This document shows positions 43,464 through 53,549 of a DNA stretch of 64,000 nucleotides, piece after piece (position 1 is the stretch's first letter; every line of letters begins with the position of its first letter). The notes under the pieces were generated by a model. The model worked only from the letters and a program-made list of their open reading frames with translations, searched no databases and had not been told where the DNA came from. Location of the stretch: contig CP092863.1 in NCBI GenBank assembly GCA_030710605.1, forward strand, positions 63,836,438 through 63,900,437, given 5' to 3'. This DNA comes from Cordylochernes scorpioides. Its lineage: Eukaryota > Arthropoda > Arachnida > Pseudoscorpiones > Chernetidae. Made by a program: the position numbers and the translations under genes.

Positions 43464-43669
43464 CAGGGGTCGGTAAACTGCGGCTCATGAGCCACAGGCG
43501 GCTCTTTGGATGTGAAGCTACGGCCCTTTATATAGTTCCATATGCAAATATTATTTATGCAAGTACTATTTATTATTGGAAAGAAAAAATGTTGTGGCTT
43601 TTTGAAAACTTTGAAAGTTTGTAAATTGTAATTTTTTACTTTTCCGACTCAAAAGTTTGCAGACTCCTG
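43464..43669 (+). mobile_element. hAT-like MITE
   Basis: Begins CAGGGGTCGGTAAACTGCGG and ends GCAGACTCCTG, with an exact 8-bp target duplication CACTAAGG on both sides, the hAT hallmark. About 206 bp, non-coding. Confidence 0.88.
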
Positions 43670-43691
43670 CACTAAGGCATTGCTTAGACTA

Positions 43692-43872
43692 GTGGGTCGG
43701 CAACCTTTTGAGTCAAGAAGAGCCAAAAATTACAATTTACAAAATTTCAAAGTTTTTAAAGAGCCATAATTTTTTTTTTCTTACCAACAATAAATAGTAC
43801 TCACATAAATAAAAACTTTATAGGAGTACTACACGCAGTTTCACATCCAAAGAGCCTCATGCGACCTCTGAC
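43692..43872 (-). mobile_element. hAT-like MITE, second copy
   Basis: Reverse-oriented relative: GGGTCGGCAACCTTTTGAG at the left, GCCTCATGCGACCTCTGAC at the right. No clear 8-bp duplication. Confidence 0.7.
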
Positions 43873-43879
43873 CTAGTCT

Positions 43880-44289
43880 ATTACATTTTTCTTATTTAAC
43901 CTTTCAATTGTCTGTAAGGTGACATAAAGCAAACCAATTGACCTCTCTTTGGCTTTCCTCTAAGATGGTTCCATGTACAGAGGTTGACCATTTCCCACAC
44001 AAGGTGTTCAAATAGAGGAGATCTAGACTAGATGTTGATAAGTATCTTTAGTAAGGAGCAACACCTACAATCCAAAATTCCACAAGAGACTTCAGCAACC
44101 ACAAATTGATCTACAACCAACAAAAAAAGGCCAACTTCTCAATCTTTCATAGACTGGTATCAAATAGAAATCCCAAACGATCCCTCCAACTTTTTAGAGA
44201 AGTATCCACATAATAAGCCAATCAGGTCACCTACATCCATTCAATCTATGAAGAAAGGACAAAATTTACCTAAATACACACAAAATGGA
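43880..44289. other. Intergenic sequence, nothing recognised
   Basis: No open frame or repeat match, apart from short phrases resembling LINE 3' regions. Confidence 0.35.
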
Positions 44290-45287
44290 AAAGGCCATCA
44301 CTCAGCATATAATAAGATAGTAAAAAAGTGAAATTGTACTGGTATCAGGCGGATAAATTAAGGAAAAGACATCTCCTTATCATGTAACTAAAAGTTACTG
44401 ATGGCTTGCACTATATGCGGGAATAAATATCAACTAAGTCATCACTCCTCAGCATGTAACAAAATAGTACAAAGTGAAATTGTACTGGTATCAGGGGGAT
44501 AAATTAAGGAAAAGACATTTCCTGTGAAACTAGAAGTTGCTGATGTCTTGCACTATATGCAGGAATAAATATCAACTAAGTCATCACTCCTCAGCATGTA
44601 ACAAAATAGTACAAAGTGAAATTGTACTGGTATCAGGCAGATAAATTAAGGAAAAGACATTTCCTGTGAAACTAGAAGTTACTGATGGCTTGCGCTATAT
44701 GCAGGAATAAATATCAACTAAGTCATCACTCCTCAGCATGTAACAAAATAGTACAAAGTGAAATTGTACTGGTATCAGGCAGATAAATTAAGGAAAAGAC
44801 ATTTCCAGTGAAACTAGAAGTTGCTGATGTCCTGCGCTATATGCAGGAATAAATATCAACTAAGTCATCACTCCTCAGCATGTAACAAAATAGTACAAAG
44901 TGAAATTGTACTGGTATCAGGCAGATAAATTAAGGAAAAGACATTTCCAGTGAAACTAGAAGTTGCTGATGTCCTGCGCTATATGCAGGAATAAATATCA
45001 ACTAAGTCATCACTCCTCAGCATGTAACAAAATAGTACAAAGTGAAATTGTACTGGTATCAGGCAGATAAATTAAGGAAAAGACATTTCCAGTGAAACTA
45101 GAAGTTGCTGATGTCCTGCGCTATATGCAGGAATAAATATCAACTAAGTCATCACTCCTCAGCATGTAACAAAATAGTACAAAGTGAAATTGTACTGGTA
45201 TCAGGCAGATAAATTAAGGAAAAGACATTTCCAGTGAAACTAGAAGTTGCTGATGTCCTGCGCTATATGCAGGAATAAATATCAACA
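44290..45287 (+). repeat. 142-bp satellite array, seven copies
   Basis: CAACTAAGTCATCACTCCTC recurs at 44431, 44573, 44715, 44857, 44999 and 45141, exactly 142 apart. Units 4 to 7 are almost identical, the first is the most diverged. Each has AAATTGTACTGGTATCAGG, GAAACTAGAAGTTGCTGATG and a hairpin TCCTGCGCTATATGCAGGA. The sequence derives from the GTACTGGGATAAGG repeat family. Confidence 0.95.
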
Positions 45288-45401
45288 ATTAGTTTGTTTT
45301 TGTTCTAACAGATGGTCAAAGACACTCAATATAACAAACCAATGAAGAGCAGGATTTTCAGGAATTTACCCGAAGGATAAGAATAAAAAACAATATCAGT
45401 A

Positions 45402-45537
45402 CAGTAAAAAACCTCTATGTAAGTGATACTAAGTTGCAGAGCAAAATTGTCCTTTAGACAGAGGTGTCCTCTTACCTCAGAGTTGTTAAATAGCAAAAAT
45501 GATAATTTTAACAATGAAAACTCCTCTCATGGAGATT
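45402..45537 (+). repeat. pogo-like MITE, cut by a SINE
   Basis: CAGTAAAAAACCTCTATGTA to AACTCCTCTCATGGAGATTC; the last bases are replaced by the T-rich end of a SINE. Confidence 0.65.
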
Positions 45538-45556
45538 CTTTTTTTTTTTTTTTTTT

Positions 45557-45730
45557 GCTAGTACACGTGATACAGGCCATGATAATCATGGTGGGTAGAA
45601 ATAGGTTACTGCTTTTACTGTAAGTGCACCACATGTCTACAGATGTGAAAAGCAGTTCTACTTTTGCACTTACAAATGTGTCAGAGCCCTGTTTGGTTAC
45701 TTGCACTCGCTGGTGGGGTTGGACTGGGGT
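45557..45730 (-). repeat. tRNA-headed SINE, head missing
   Basis: Body from GCTAGTACACGTGATACAGG to ACTCGCTGGTGGGGTTGGAC. Confidence 0.75.
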
Positions 45731-45944
45731 TGTTAAAATCCACATTCCTGAGTGTGGTAGGTTGATGAGACTGTGTGTGTTCCAGATTACAACAACCTGC
45801 TTGAAAGACCTCCTCTTGCTAGCATACAATTCCTCACACAAGACTGAGCTGAGGCCCTGAGGAGTTCTTCTTCACCTTGCAAATCATGTTAATAAACTTC
45901 ATTGCCAATTTCCCCCCCCTTCCTTCCTTCTGGCTCTTTATTTA

Positions 45945-46198
45945 GAAAAAATAGTACAAATGTGACATTGTACTGGGGTACGGTGCATAAATTATGAAAA
46001 AAGACATCTCCTTATTGTGCAACTGAAAGTTGAAAAACGCGTCCATGGTTAGCTTTTCTTGATTAATCAAGAATGGGTATTTGACCAATTCTAGAATAAT
46101 TAAAAATCAATGAGAATAGTTGATATTTATTCCTATAGATGGCGCAAGCTATCAGCAACTTTCAGTTGCGCGATAAGGAGATGCCTTTTTTCATAATC
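45945..46198 (+). repeat. GTACTGGGATAAGG-family repeat
   Basis: AATAGTACAAATGTGACATT to AGATGCCTTTTTTCATAATC. It includes a TCTTGATTAATCAAGA hairpin and TTGATATTTATTCCTATAGA, and lacks the CTGATGAGGG segment present at 9098. Confidence 0.75.
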
Positions 46199-46317
46199 TT
46201 TATTTAGAGTTAAAAATGACACAGAGTACTGAGGTAACAAGAATTGATATTTTAAAATAAGTTCAAGGTAACAAAGCCAAATAAGTATCTAATATCAATA
46301 GATTTAAATCTCCTGGA

Positions 46318-46858
46318 TCGAGCAAATGTTACAGGTTTCTGGAGGTGTGTTTCTTTTATCTTTATTAAATGTAATGTTCAGACATCTCTGTCCTTCTACA
46401 TGAGTACATGGAAACACCGTTAAGATGCTAACTGATTTATATATACCTTTAAATATTAGGATAGATTTTGCATATTGCTCAATATATATATTTATCAACA
46501 TCTAGCAATATGCAAAATCTATCCTAATATTTAAAGGTATACAGTAGAACCTCCATGAGACGACATTCCCGCTAGAAGACATCTCTCTACAAAGGACAGT
46601 TTTCATATACAAAATTATCATTTTTACTATTTTGACACTATCTGGTAAGAGGACACATCTCCCTAAAGGTAACTTTGGTTCTGCAATTAGGTGTTGTCCT
46701 TTACAGGGAGGTTCTACTGTATATAAATCAGTTAGCATCTTAAAGGCGTTTCTATGTTTCTATATACTACTGTAGAAAACCAGAGATACCTGAAAGCTCG
46801 AGATTATGTTTAATAAAGATGAAGAAACTTCAGAAACCTGTAGCATTTGCTTAATTAA
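46318..46858. repeat. Long imperfect palindrome with a nested MITE
   Basis: The inner arms (GATTTTGCATATTGC and its complement) are exact. Outer arms (TTACAGGTTTCTGGAGG versus GAAACTTCAGAAACCTGTAG) are diverged. The right arm is split at a TA by the MITE 46542-46719; without it the arms align. Confidence 0.8.
46542..46719. mobile_element. pogo-like MITE (CAGTAGAACCTCC termini)
   Basis: About 178 bp with inverted termini CAGTAGAACCTCC/GGAGGTTCTACTG-type and TA on each side. Sisters at 48453-48627, 53550-53728 and 57945-58245. Confidence 0.85.
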
Positions 46859-46939
46859 AAAGTATCTAAGTTTATTATCAAACTGCTGCATGCTTCACAT
46901 AACTGGTACAGAGCAGGAGAGACAAGAACCAATTCTGTC

Positions 46940-47275
46940 CTTCCAAGAGAACAACAGTCTTTGATTTCCAGACTTAATTCTGTTATCTATGGACAATGAC
47001 TTTCCAGAATGGTTTCAAGGTTTTCCCACTATGTACTAAGTGTCAACCTGCAACCTCAAACCACATTATTGACTGTATTGACTCATCCATTGATGAGCTT
47101 TACTCATCCCCAGCAGAAACCATCAACAAGCTCTACAGACTTGATATCCTGATATGATCGAGTTTCCAGACTTAAGTCTGGTAATCTATGGACAATGACT
47201 TTCCAGATTGGTTGCAAGGTTTCCCACTATGTACTAAGTGTCAACCTGTAATCCCAAACCACAGTATCCAAAACA
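46940..47275 (+). pseudogene. LINE 3'-end relics, duplicated
   Basis: A frame near the end reads SNHIIDCIDSSIDELYSS, typical of the zinc-binding tail that follows LINE RNase H. The phrase ATCTATGGACAATGACTTTC occurs twice (46984 and about 47174), so the end was duplicated. Confidence 0.55.
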
Positions 47276-47279
47276 AAAA

Positions 47280-47405
47280 TAAAACAAGACCTGGAAGATC
47301 TCACCTAAACACAGTGTGGACCCAGGAGTGAACCTCAGAAATAGACATCATCAAACAACAGTAAGATTTTTAGAACAGGCCATCTTAAGCCATTGAAGAG
47401 CCCCA
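47280..47405 (+). pseudogene. LINE fragment
   Basis: GGACCCAGGAGTGAACCTCA through CAGGCCATCTTAAGCCATTG matches the LINE at about 57640-57740, with deletions. Confidence 0.7.
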
Positions 47406-47654
47406 TAAAGCAAGAAACTTATTCTCGGATGCCGTTTTTTATTATTGCTTTAAGACCCTTTGACCAGTTTTTTCCCAAAGGATGGGTCACCCTAATGTAG
47501 CAATTTACACAATGAACTTATCCAAAATGCTTTAAATTGGACAATTTGGTTGAACATTAACAAGTAAAATTATTATTTTATACAATAGAGTAAATATTTA
47601 TAAATTCAATTGGAATCTATCGATAAATTTTGTAACAAATATATTTATTGGCGA

Positions 47655-47805
47655 TGATAAGGCACAATTTGGGTGATTTATAAACACAAGGTAATAAGAT
47701 CAAATCCAAATAAATAAATAGTGTGCGACGTTTCAACGTTGTTACCAAAATGTCACACACTATTTATTTATTTGGATTTGATCTTATTACCTTGTGTTTA
47801 CTGGC
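47655..47805. repeat. Snapback repeat, short copy
   Basis: GATAAGGCACAATTTGG, both ACAAGGTAATAAGA arms, almost no loop; the centre with the ribozyme-like core is deleted. Confidence 0.75.
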
Positions 47806-47929
47806 AATGTGTTTCTTTTCAATAATATCATCAAATATTATCTCTCTTCTTCTTCTTTCTTATCTCCACACTGGGTGAAGTAGAATGCGTCAGCCTTTGT
47901 CATCAAGACTGGGAGCACTACTCAGATCT

Positions 47930-48075
47930 CTACAGATCTTATATTGCAATGATATAAGTTATTGAATTTAATAACTTTTATCATTGCAGTAAGGTCTGTA
48001 GAAATAATATTTGAGGTAATTATTGAAAAGAAACACATTTCCAGTAAATTTAATTTTGTTAGAAAATTTAACAAT
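47930..48075 (+). repeat. MITE fragment (CTGATGAGCC family)
   Basis: CTCTACAGATCTTATATTGC and ATTGCAGTAAGGTCTGTAGA arms close to each other; the CTGATGA centre is deleted. Confidence 0.65.
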
Positions 48076-48089
48076 AGATTATCTTTCTA

Positions 48090-48240
48090 AAGAACAACAT
48101 CTAGTTGCAGAGCCAAAGTGTCCTTTAGAGAGAGGTGTCCTCTTACCGGAGAGTTACAAAATAGTAAAAATGGTCATTTTGTAAATGAAAACTGTCCTTT
48201 GTAGAGAGGTGTTCTCTAGCGTGAGTGTCCACATTCATGA
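48090..48240 (+). repeat. pogo-like MITE, end-trimmed
   Basis: GCAGAGCCAAAGTGTCCTTT to TAGCGTGAGTGTCC; termini missing. Confidence 0.65.
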
Positions 48241-48284
48241 AGTTTAGCACCCAGAGAGTGTAAATTTATTATTTTTGTGTTAAA

Positions 48285-48449
48285 AACTTCCAATGTGGCC
48301 CCCAATTCTTGCAAAAGTCCAACCCTTCCAATGAGTGCAAGTAACCAAACGGGATTCTAACACACTTGTAAGTGCAAAGTCGAACTGCTTTTCACATGTG
48401 TAGACATGTGGTGCACTTACAGTAAAAGCAGTTGTTAACTACCCACCAA
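48285..48449 (+). repeat. tRNA-headed SINE, head missing
   Basis: GGCCCCCAATTCTTGCAAAA to AACTACCCACCA, ended by the MITE at 48453. Confidence 0.75.
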
Positions 48450-48452
48450 ATA

Positions 48453-48627
48453 CAGTAGAACCTCCCTGTAAAGGACATCTAATTGCAGAGCCAAAGTGTC
48501 CTTTAAAGAGAGGTGTCCTCTTACTGGAGAGTTGCTAAATAGTAAAAATGGTAATTTTGTAAATAAAAACTGTGCTTTACAGAGAGGTGTCCTCTAGCGT
48601 GAGTGTCCTTTCATGGAGGTTCTACTG
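48453..48627. mobile_element. pogo-like MITE (CAGTAGAACCTCC termini)
   Basis: Complete, TA-flanked, about 175 bp. Confidence 0.85.
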
Positions 48628-48641
48628 TATATATTCAACTT

Positions 48642-48783
48642 GGACGGGGCTCTGGCACATTTGTAAATGCAAAGTCGAACTGCTTTTCACATGAGTAGAC
48701 ATGTGGTGCACTTACAGTAAAAGCAGTCACTAATTACCCACCATGATTATCATGGCCTGTACCACATGTATTAGGGATAATTT
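48642..48783 (+). repeat. tRNA-headed SINE, 3' part
   Basis: GGACGGGGCTCTGGCACATT to GTACCACATGTATTAGGGAT. Confidence 0.75.
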
Positions 48784-48799
48784 AAAAAATATATATATA

Positions 48800-48960
48800 C
48801 AGTTAAACCTGTCTATAGCGCCCCCTTTTGGGAATCACCAGAATAGGGTGCTATAGAGAGGTCACTTTTAATGTAAAATGTTTACATTTTAATGTTTAAA
48901 ATTGGATGCTATAGAGAGGAAGGCGCTATTTAGAGGGGGCGCTATAGACAGGTTTAATTG
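48800..48960. mobile_element. pogo-like MITE (CAGTTAAACCTG termini)
   Basis: Inverted termini with TA flanks; the right one is changed to GGTTTAATTG. Confidence 0.8.
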
Positions 48961-49040
48961 TATATTCAACTTGGGTCTCATCTCTAGGACCATTCCCTGT
49001 ATGTTATACCCACAAACTTTCTATAGACATCACACACATA

Positions 49041-49155
49041 AATAGTGGTGGTGCTTATCTCCATGGTTAAACCAATTCCTGAAGTCCACTTCTCTCCAAT
49101 TTTGTGATGGTAGTTATAGGCCTGGAAAATAGGTCCTCTATTGTCAGTTCTGAGC
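49041..49155 (-). repeat. Dispersed repeat unit with a conserved frame, copy next to maT
   Basis: On the minus strand it reads MLRTDNRGPIFQAYNYHH then KIGEKWTSGIGLTMEI. The same frame is open at 50520-50650 and partly at 25354-25425. It may descend from a coding exon, but no splice sites or homologue were recognised. Confidence 0.5.
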
Positions 49156-49207
49156 ATGATATGTTCCGGAGAAGCTTCCGCACTATTGTATTTCAAGTAT
49201 TACTATA

Positions 49208-50512
49208 CAGGGTGTACCAGGTAAATTGGGACTAACTTTGACAGTCCATAAAACAAAAACTACTTGAGATTAAAAACTTTTTTTTTTTTTTCATTACGTA
49301 GCCATATTCATGTAAAATGCAACAGTACATGTGTGCGCAGTGTAGTGATGAAGAGTAACCGAGAATTTGAAAATCGAGCTGCCACCATCGTTGCTCTGCG
49401 CGCCGGAAGGAGCCCCAAAGAGATAGTGTATTTTCTTAAGTTGCCCAAAACCACTATTTATCGTGTCAAGAAGCAGTTTGATGAGGCCGACAGTAACAAA
49501 GAGGGGATAGCTACAAGGAAAAAGCACTCGCGTCGATCGGACAGGGTAAGAGGCGAAGAATTTGTCAAAAATGTCAAGGAGAAGATTGATGGAAACCCTG
49601 GGAAGAGCATGAGGGCCATAGCCAAGGAAATGGACGTTGGCTCTATGACAATTGTCAGAACTATCCATGAGGACCTTGGTCTCAAGTCTTATGCCCTTCG
49701 GAAAGGTCAGTTGCTGACTGAGAATATGAAGAATAACAGAAAAGGAAAGGCTGCTGCCCTCCTCAACAACCTGAAACACGACTCTTTTGGCATGCTAAGG
49801 TTCTTCTCTGACGAAAAGAACTTTGACGTGGACCAAAAGGTAAATCCCAGGAATGATCGCTGGATCTGTAAAGACCCCTCAGAGATACCTGTCGTGATGC
49901 ACACGAAATTTCCTGCCTACATAATGGTCCTTGGCGTTATCAGCAGTGAAGGTGATGTCATGCCTCCCCATTTCTTTGAGAAGGGCCTTAGGATGAACGC
50001 TGACACCTACATCAATGTTCTGGAGACCGTTGTGAAGCCTTGGATGGACATGGTGGCCGCAGGAAGGAAGTATGTCTTCCAACAGGACTCAGCTCCAGCC
50101 CATAAGGCAAAAAAGACACAATCGTGGCTGACACTTAACGTCCCTAGTCACTGGGGTCCTGATATTTGGCCCCCTAATTCTCCAGATTGCAATCCCCTCG
50201 ACTACTATGTATGGGGCGTTGTTGAGAGAGATGTCAACAAAGCTCCTCATACCACCATCCAGTCTGTCAAGAAAGCAGTTCACACGGTGATGACCCAAAT
50301 GGACAAGGTCATCGTCGCCAAGGCCTGTGCTTCATTCCGCACTCGCCTCGAGACTGTTGTAGCTAATAATGGAAACTACATTGAATAAATAAAAACTATA
50401 TCCTTTTATCTACTACTGTGTCAAATTTCATTCGGATATTTTAATTTTTACTTGCAAAAAATTTCAGTTAAAATACCATTGTTGAAATTCCCAATTTACC
50501 TGGTACACCCTG
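49208..50512 (+). mobile_element. Complete maT-type element (Tc1/mariner superfamily)
   Basis: 1305 bp between TA duplications (49206-49207 and 50513-50514) with inverted termini CAGGGTGTACCAGGTAAATT and complement. It carries an undamaged transposase gene. Relatives: a deleted copy at 40780-41677 and relics at 37688 and in the right arm. Confidence 0.93.
49348..50388 (+). CDS. maT transposase (DD37D), intact
   Basis: 346 codons from the ATG at 49348; the frame is open further upstream, but this methionine heads the conserved N-terminus. Residues 8-47 form a first helix-turn-helix (AATIVALRAGRSPKEIVYF) and about 85-112 a second. The catalytic triad is D155 (FFSDEKNFD), D247 (FQQDSAPAH) and D285 (SPDCNPLDYYVWG), with 37 residues between the last two, the DD37D spacing of maT-like elements. 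No stop or frameshift is present. It should bind the terminal repeats and cut and paste the element at TA. Together with clean termini this makes it the best candidate for an active transposon in the window. No splice site is needed. Confidence 0.93.
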   Translation: MKSNREFENRAATIVALRAGRSPKEIVYFLKLPKTTIYRVKKQFDEADSNKEGIATRKKHSRRSDRVRGEEFVKNVKEKIDGNPGKSMRAIAKEMDVGSMTIVRTIHEDLGLKSYALRKGQLLTENMKNNRKGKAAALLNNLKHDSFGMLRFFSDEKNFDVDQKVNPRNDRWICKDPSEIPVVMHTKFPAYIMVLGVISSEGDVMPPHFFEKGLRMNADTYINVLETVVKPWMDMVAAGRKYVFQQDSAPAHKAKKTQSWLTLNVPSHWGPDIWPPNSPDCNPLDYYVWGVVERDVNKAPHTTIQSVKKAVHTVMTQMDKVIVAKACASFRTRLETVVANNGNYIE

Positions 50513-50519
50513 TATAGTC

Positions 50520-50650
50520 CTGGCTTATCAGTGATGGTGGTGCCTATCTCCATGGTTAAGCCAATTCCTGAAGTCCACTCCTCTCCAATTTTGTGATGGT
50601 AGTTATAGGCCTGGAAAATAGGGCCTCTATTGTCAGTTCTGAGCATGATA
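50520..50650 (-). repeat. Dispersed repeat unit with a conserved frame, second copy
   Basis: Same unit as 49041-49155, on the other side of maT. Reads MLRTDNRGPIFQAYNYHH then KIGEEWTSGIGLTMEIGTT. The pair forms a direct repeat around the transposon. Confidence 0.5.
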
Positions 50651-51309
50651 ACATGATAACATAAATAGTAAAGAGAGTAACAATTTATTTTATACCTAGA
50701 GGTTGAAATACAAATTATTAAAGCATGCAATTGAGAGAGAGAAATAGAGATAAAAGAAAGAGGAATAAATGTACACAAAAAGTCAAGTACACTGTATTTG
50801 TCTGTGCAATGTATAGCAATAAAAATTTACCAGTTAGGCATAGTTTTAGGGTGTATATATCTAATCCACTAGAGATCTAAAATTATAGAAATGAACAACA
50901 ACAACAACAAAACATAATCTGTACAGTTGTCAAGGAAGAAGCTTATATACCACACCACAGACTAAGGTAGGTAGGTTTGGGGAATCTAAAAAAAAGCTTT
51001 GCTGCTAAGAACCAATCAGTAAGGATGAAGAGAGCAAGTATATTCCTGATGACTTCACAGTTCCTATATACAATGTCCAGTTGGCAGAGTAGGGATGTAG
51101 GTATAACAACCTCCCAGTCACAGTAGATTTTTTGTTGTCTTGTATGAAAGTAGCGGAGTTACGGAGGGGAAACAATCAAATTGGTTGGCCAATCTTTTCA
51201 GAAGTATGTACATAAGTTAGCGGGTCAGACCCATTCTCTCTAGACGGTCTGTACACACACATAGGTCTTATATACATGTGAATGGTACAGTGAGACCACA
51301 AATTGAATT
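50651..51309. other. Intergenic sequence downstream of tropomodulin
   Basis: Expected to hold the last tropomodulin exon or 3' UTR, but I could not find it. AT-rich, with an ACAACAACAACAACAA run near 50897. Confidence 0.4.
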
Positions 51310-51882
51310 ATACATTAGAAACACACGGTAATAGGAACAAAATCCAAACTAATAGTGTGTGACGTTTCGGTATCAGCATTTTTACCATCATTAGACAAAA
51401 GTATATTGAATGTTCTCTCGGCAGAGCTGACTGCTACAGAGCACGTTCCCAGATGGTGGATAGGGGAACAACCTTCAGATATGAAGGCCAGCTGTGAAAC
51501 AAGCAGAATAACTCTAATGAATAAGCAGTCGCTGACCAACAGCAGCATTGTTAGAAAGAGGATAAAAGACCTCTTCAAAAATCCTGAGTTCAACTGACCC
51601 AGTTGATAGACCTCAGCAAGGGTTCCTCTCCAGGGATACGGAGGATCTGTGTCTGTACTCATGTTAGAGTCGGCAGAAAAGGCTTCTATGTTATGAACGG
51701 CCTCAAATTACAGATAAAGTCAGACTTTCACCAAAGTGTGCCTGGATCATGGTGCCATGATCAACGAAAGCATATTTGTGTAATCTTTACACATGTGGAT
51801 AAGAAACAACAACAACATATTGAATGTTACCGAAACTGTCACATATTATTTGGATTTAGTGTTACTACCTTGTGAGAGGTAT
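51310..51882. repeat. Snapback repeat with a SINE-like insert
   Basis: Left arm 51318-51400 (ACACGGTAATAGG, GTGTGACGTTTCGGTATCAG) and right arm 51830-51882 (GTTACCGAAACTGTCACATA to GTTACTACCTTGTG) enclose a repeat that ends TGTGGATAAGAAACAACAAC, the LINE-type tail. The right arm begins in the tropomodulin intron, 18 bases from the exon. Confidence 0.7.
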
Positions 51883-51899
51883 GCAACAAGGACACTCAC

Positions 51900-52047
51900 A
51901 GCGGTCATAGTTATCTTGCAGATGTTGGTTGATCCGGACTCTGGCGTCGGGCACATGGAGACTCAGTCCCAGCCTGATTAAGGACTTGTTCTTGAGGATC
52001 AGTCGGGCCACCTCCATCTCCACACGGTTACCCAACAGGAACGGCCT
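51900..52047 (-). CDS. tmod: Tropomodulin, penultimate-type exon
   Basis: Minus strand, acceptor GATGAGCAG then AGG CCG. The 49 codons read RPFLLGNRVEMEVARLILKN then KSLIRLGLSLHVPDARVRIN and a QHLQDNYDR end, closely matching the end of the tropomodulin leucine-rich-repeat domain (family pattern QPLGNKVEMEIA...LRxxG). The exon closes at CGCT followed by GTGAGT in phase 1; the open frame past this (CECPCCIPLTR) is intron plus a snapback-repeat end that supplies the stop. Tropomodulin caps pointed ends of actin filaments. The final exon was not located. Confidence 0.88.
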
Positions 52048-53216
52048 CTGCTCATCCACAATTATCATAGTCTCCTCTTTTTGAAGTAAAGTAGATTACA
52101 TAAATCTTTTTTTTTTTTTTTAATATAAAGGCTTGTGTGTTTGCGTGGATCACAGAATAGCTTTTTAAAAAACTATATTTTGATTAATGTTACAGAAATT
52201 GTAAAAATAATGGTTTTAAAATATATAAATACTGCGTGTGATCTAATAAAAGTCTGCACTCCTCCAGTCCCATCATGACAAGTTGCATACTCTATAAAAT
52301 GACCTTCCATGATTTAGGTATTGAAGCTGGCTGAACTACATATATAATTGTTTAATTTTAAAAGGAATCATACGTGTCTATAATAGTTTTGAATTCTCAT
52401 AACAGATGACCCACTAATGTATCATATTATAACATATTTATATTTATTAGACAAGGGCAGGGATGTGATGCAGTGCAGTGCTGGGCTCGTGGTCCAGTCC
52501 AGGAAGGTCTGGGTCTCGTTTGGCTGGTGTATGAGGGGTTGGAGCTGTGGCTAGACATTATGCAATTGCCAGTTATGATCTGAACAGGACGAAGATTAAT
52601 TTACTACCGGCACGTTGTATTTAACACATCGCTGCAAAATGGTGGTCAATGGTCAAATACAATTTATACCCTTCATCTTGTTGACACACAACAATATTGT
52701 CGCGAGCATCACCTGAAAACAGCTACAACCTCCGCCAATAGACGACGCTTTGGCCTGTTTCTAGTCTGGGATTAGTGTTGTGAGTCGCCTACTACTGTGG
52801 TCCTGTTTCCTGGGGCAAATAGTTTTAAATATATTTTTATATAGGCTCTTGTATGTAAATTACTGTAAATACCCGTTGATTGAGTTCTTATGTAATGTGG
52901 ATTAAAGATGACAATAAAGGAGGAATGTTAGCAGACTTGTTGCCAGTTGCTGTTATGACTTTCTCTCTCTCTAACATCACAGTAGCTTCTGGTAAGTCTC
53001 TCGTGTCCCCCCACCAGTGGTAAGGCTGAGAGATACTGCCAGAGGAAAGGAGATCCACTTGAGTGATGGTTCTCGGAGGGTCTTTGGGCTGTCTGCAGGG
53101 TAGAGCTGCAGAGGTGAGGCAATGGAGCCAGGGTAGATGATCCACGGTGGAGGAAGCGTCGTCGTTGTGAAGTACCAGAGGGGAAACATGGGACAATATG
53201 TAAATAGAAAGTGTAC
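52048..53216 (-). other. Tropomodulin intron
   Basis: 1.17 kb between the donor GTACAC at 53216 and the acceptor CAG at 52048-52050. It holds a T-run at 52109, a MITE trace at 52350-52400 and GC-richer unique sequence at 52440-52560. The minus-strand frames seen around 52890-53120 are intronic. Confidence 0.7.
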
Positions 53217-53360
53217 CTGGTTGGCAGCCCGGAACTCCAACACAGTCTGGTTGGGCAGCAAGGCCTCTAGCAATGAGGCCAGGGTGGGACCAGTCAGGTA
53301 GTTGGACTCCACATTCAGCCGTTCTAGGGATTTGTTCTGCTTCAGTGCATCCACCAGCAT
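53217..53360 (-). CDS. tmod: Tropomodulin, leucine-rich-repeat exon
   Basis: 144 bases, phase 0 on both sides: acceptor CGTGGGTGCAG, then 48 codons MLVDALKQNKSLERLNVESN, YLTGPTLASLLEALLPNQTV and LEFRAANQ, then donor GTACAC. LNVESN is the strongly conserved tropomodulin LRR motif, followed by ALxxN and the ELR-like LEFR. Joined to 52047 the frame runs on without a break into the GNRVEME block. The Met is internal, not a start. Confidence 0.93.
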
Positions 53361-53549
53361 CTGCACCCACGGACTTTTATACCATGACCACTCTCAGGGG
53401 GTAACAGGTGTCTGTCTGACAGTCCATGTGGTACCTCCAGGATAGCTGACCAACGACAGTAGTTCCCCATCATGGAGTTTTATGAACTCCCAGTCTCCAT
53501 GTTCTTGTATACAATGGAATATTAATTTTTGTCCACTCTCAATGTGTTA

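Noticed and set aside
44290..45287. CRISPR-like array
   Set aside because: The 142-bp units are contiguous with no unique spacers, and the genome is eukaryotic.
49294..50298. Several minus-strand ORFs in the maT element
   Set aside because: Antisense shadows of the intact transposase gene.
52888..53216. Minus-strand frames continuing past the tropomodulin LRR exon
   Set aside because: The frame past 53217 is after a splice donor, and the tropomodulin sequence resumes at 52047.
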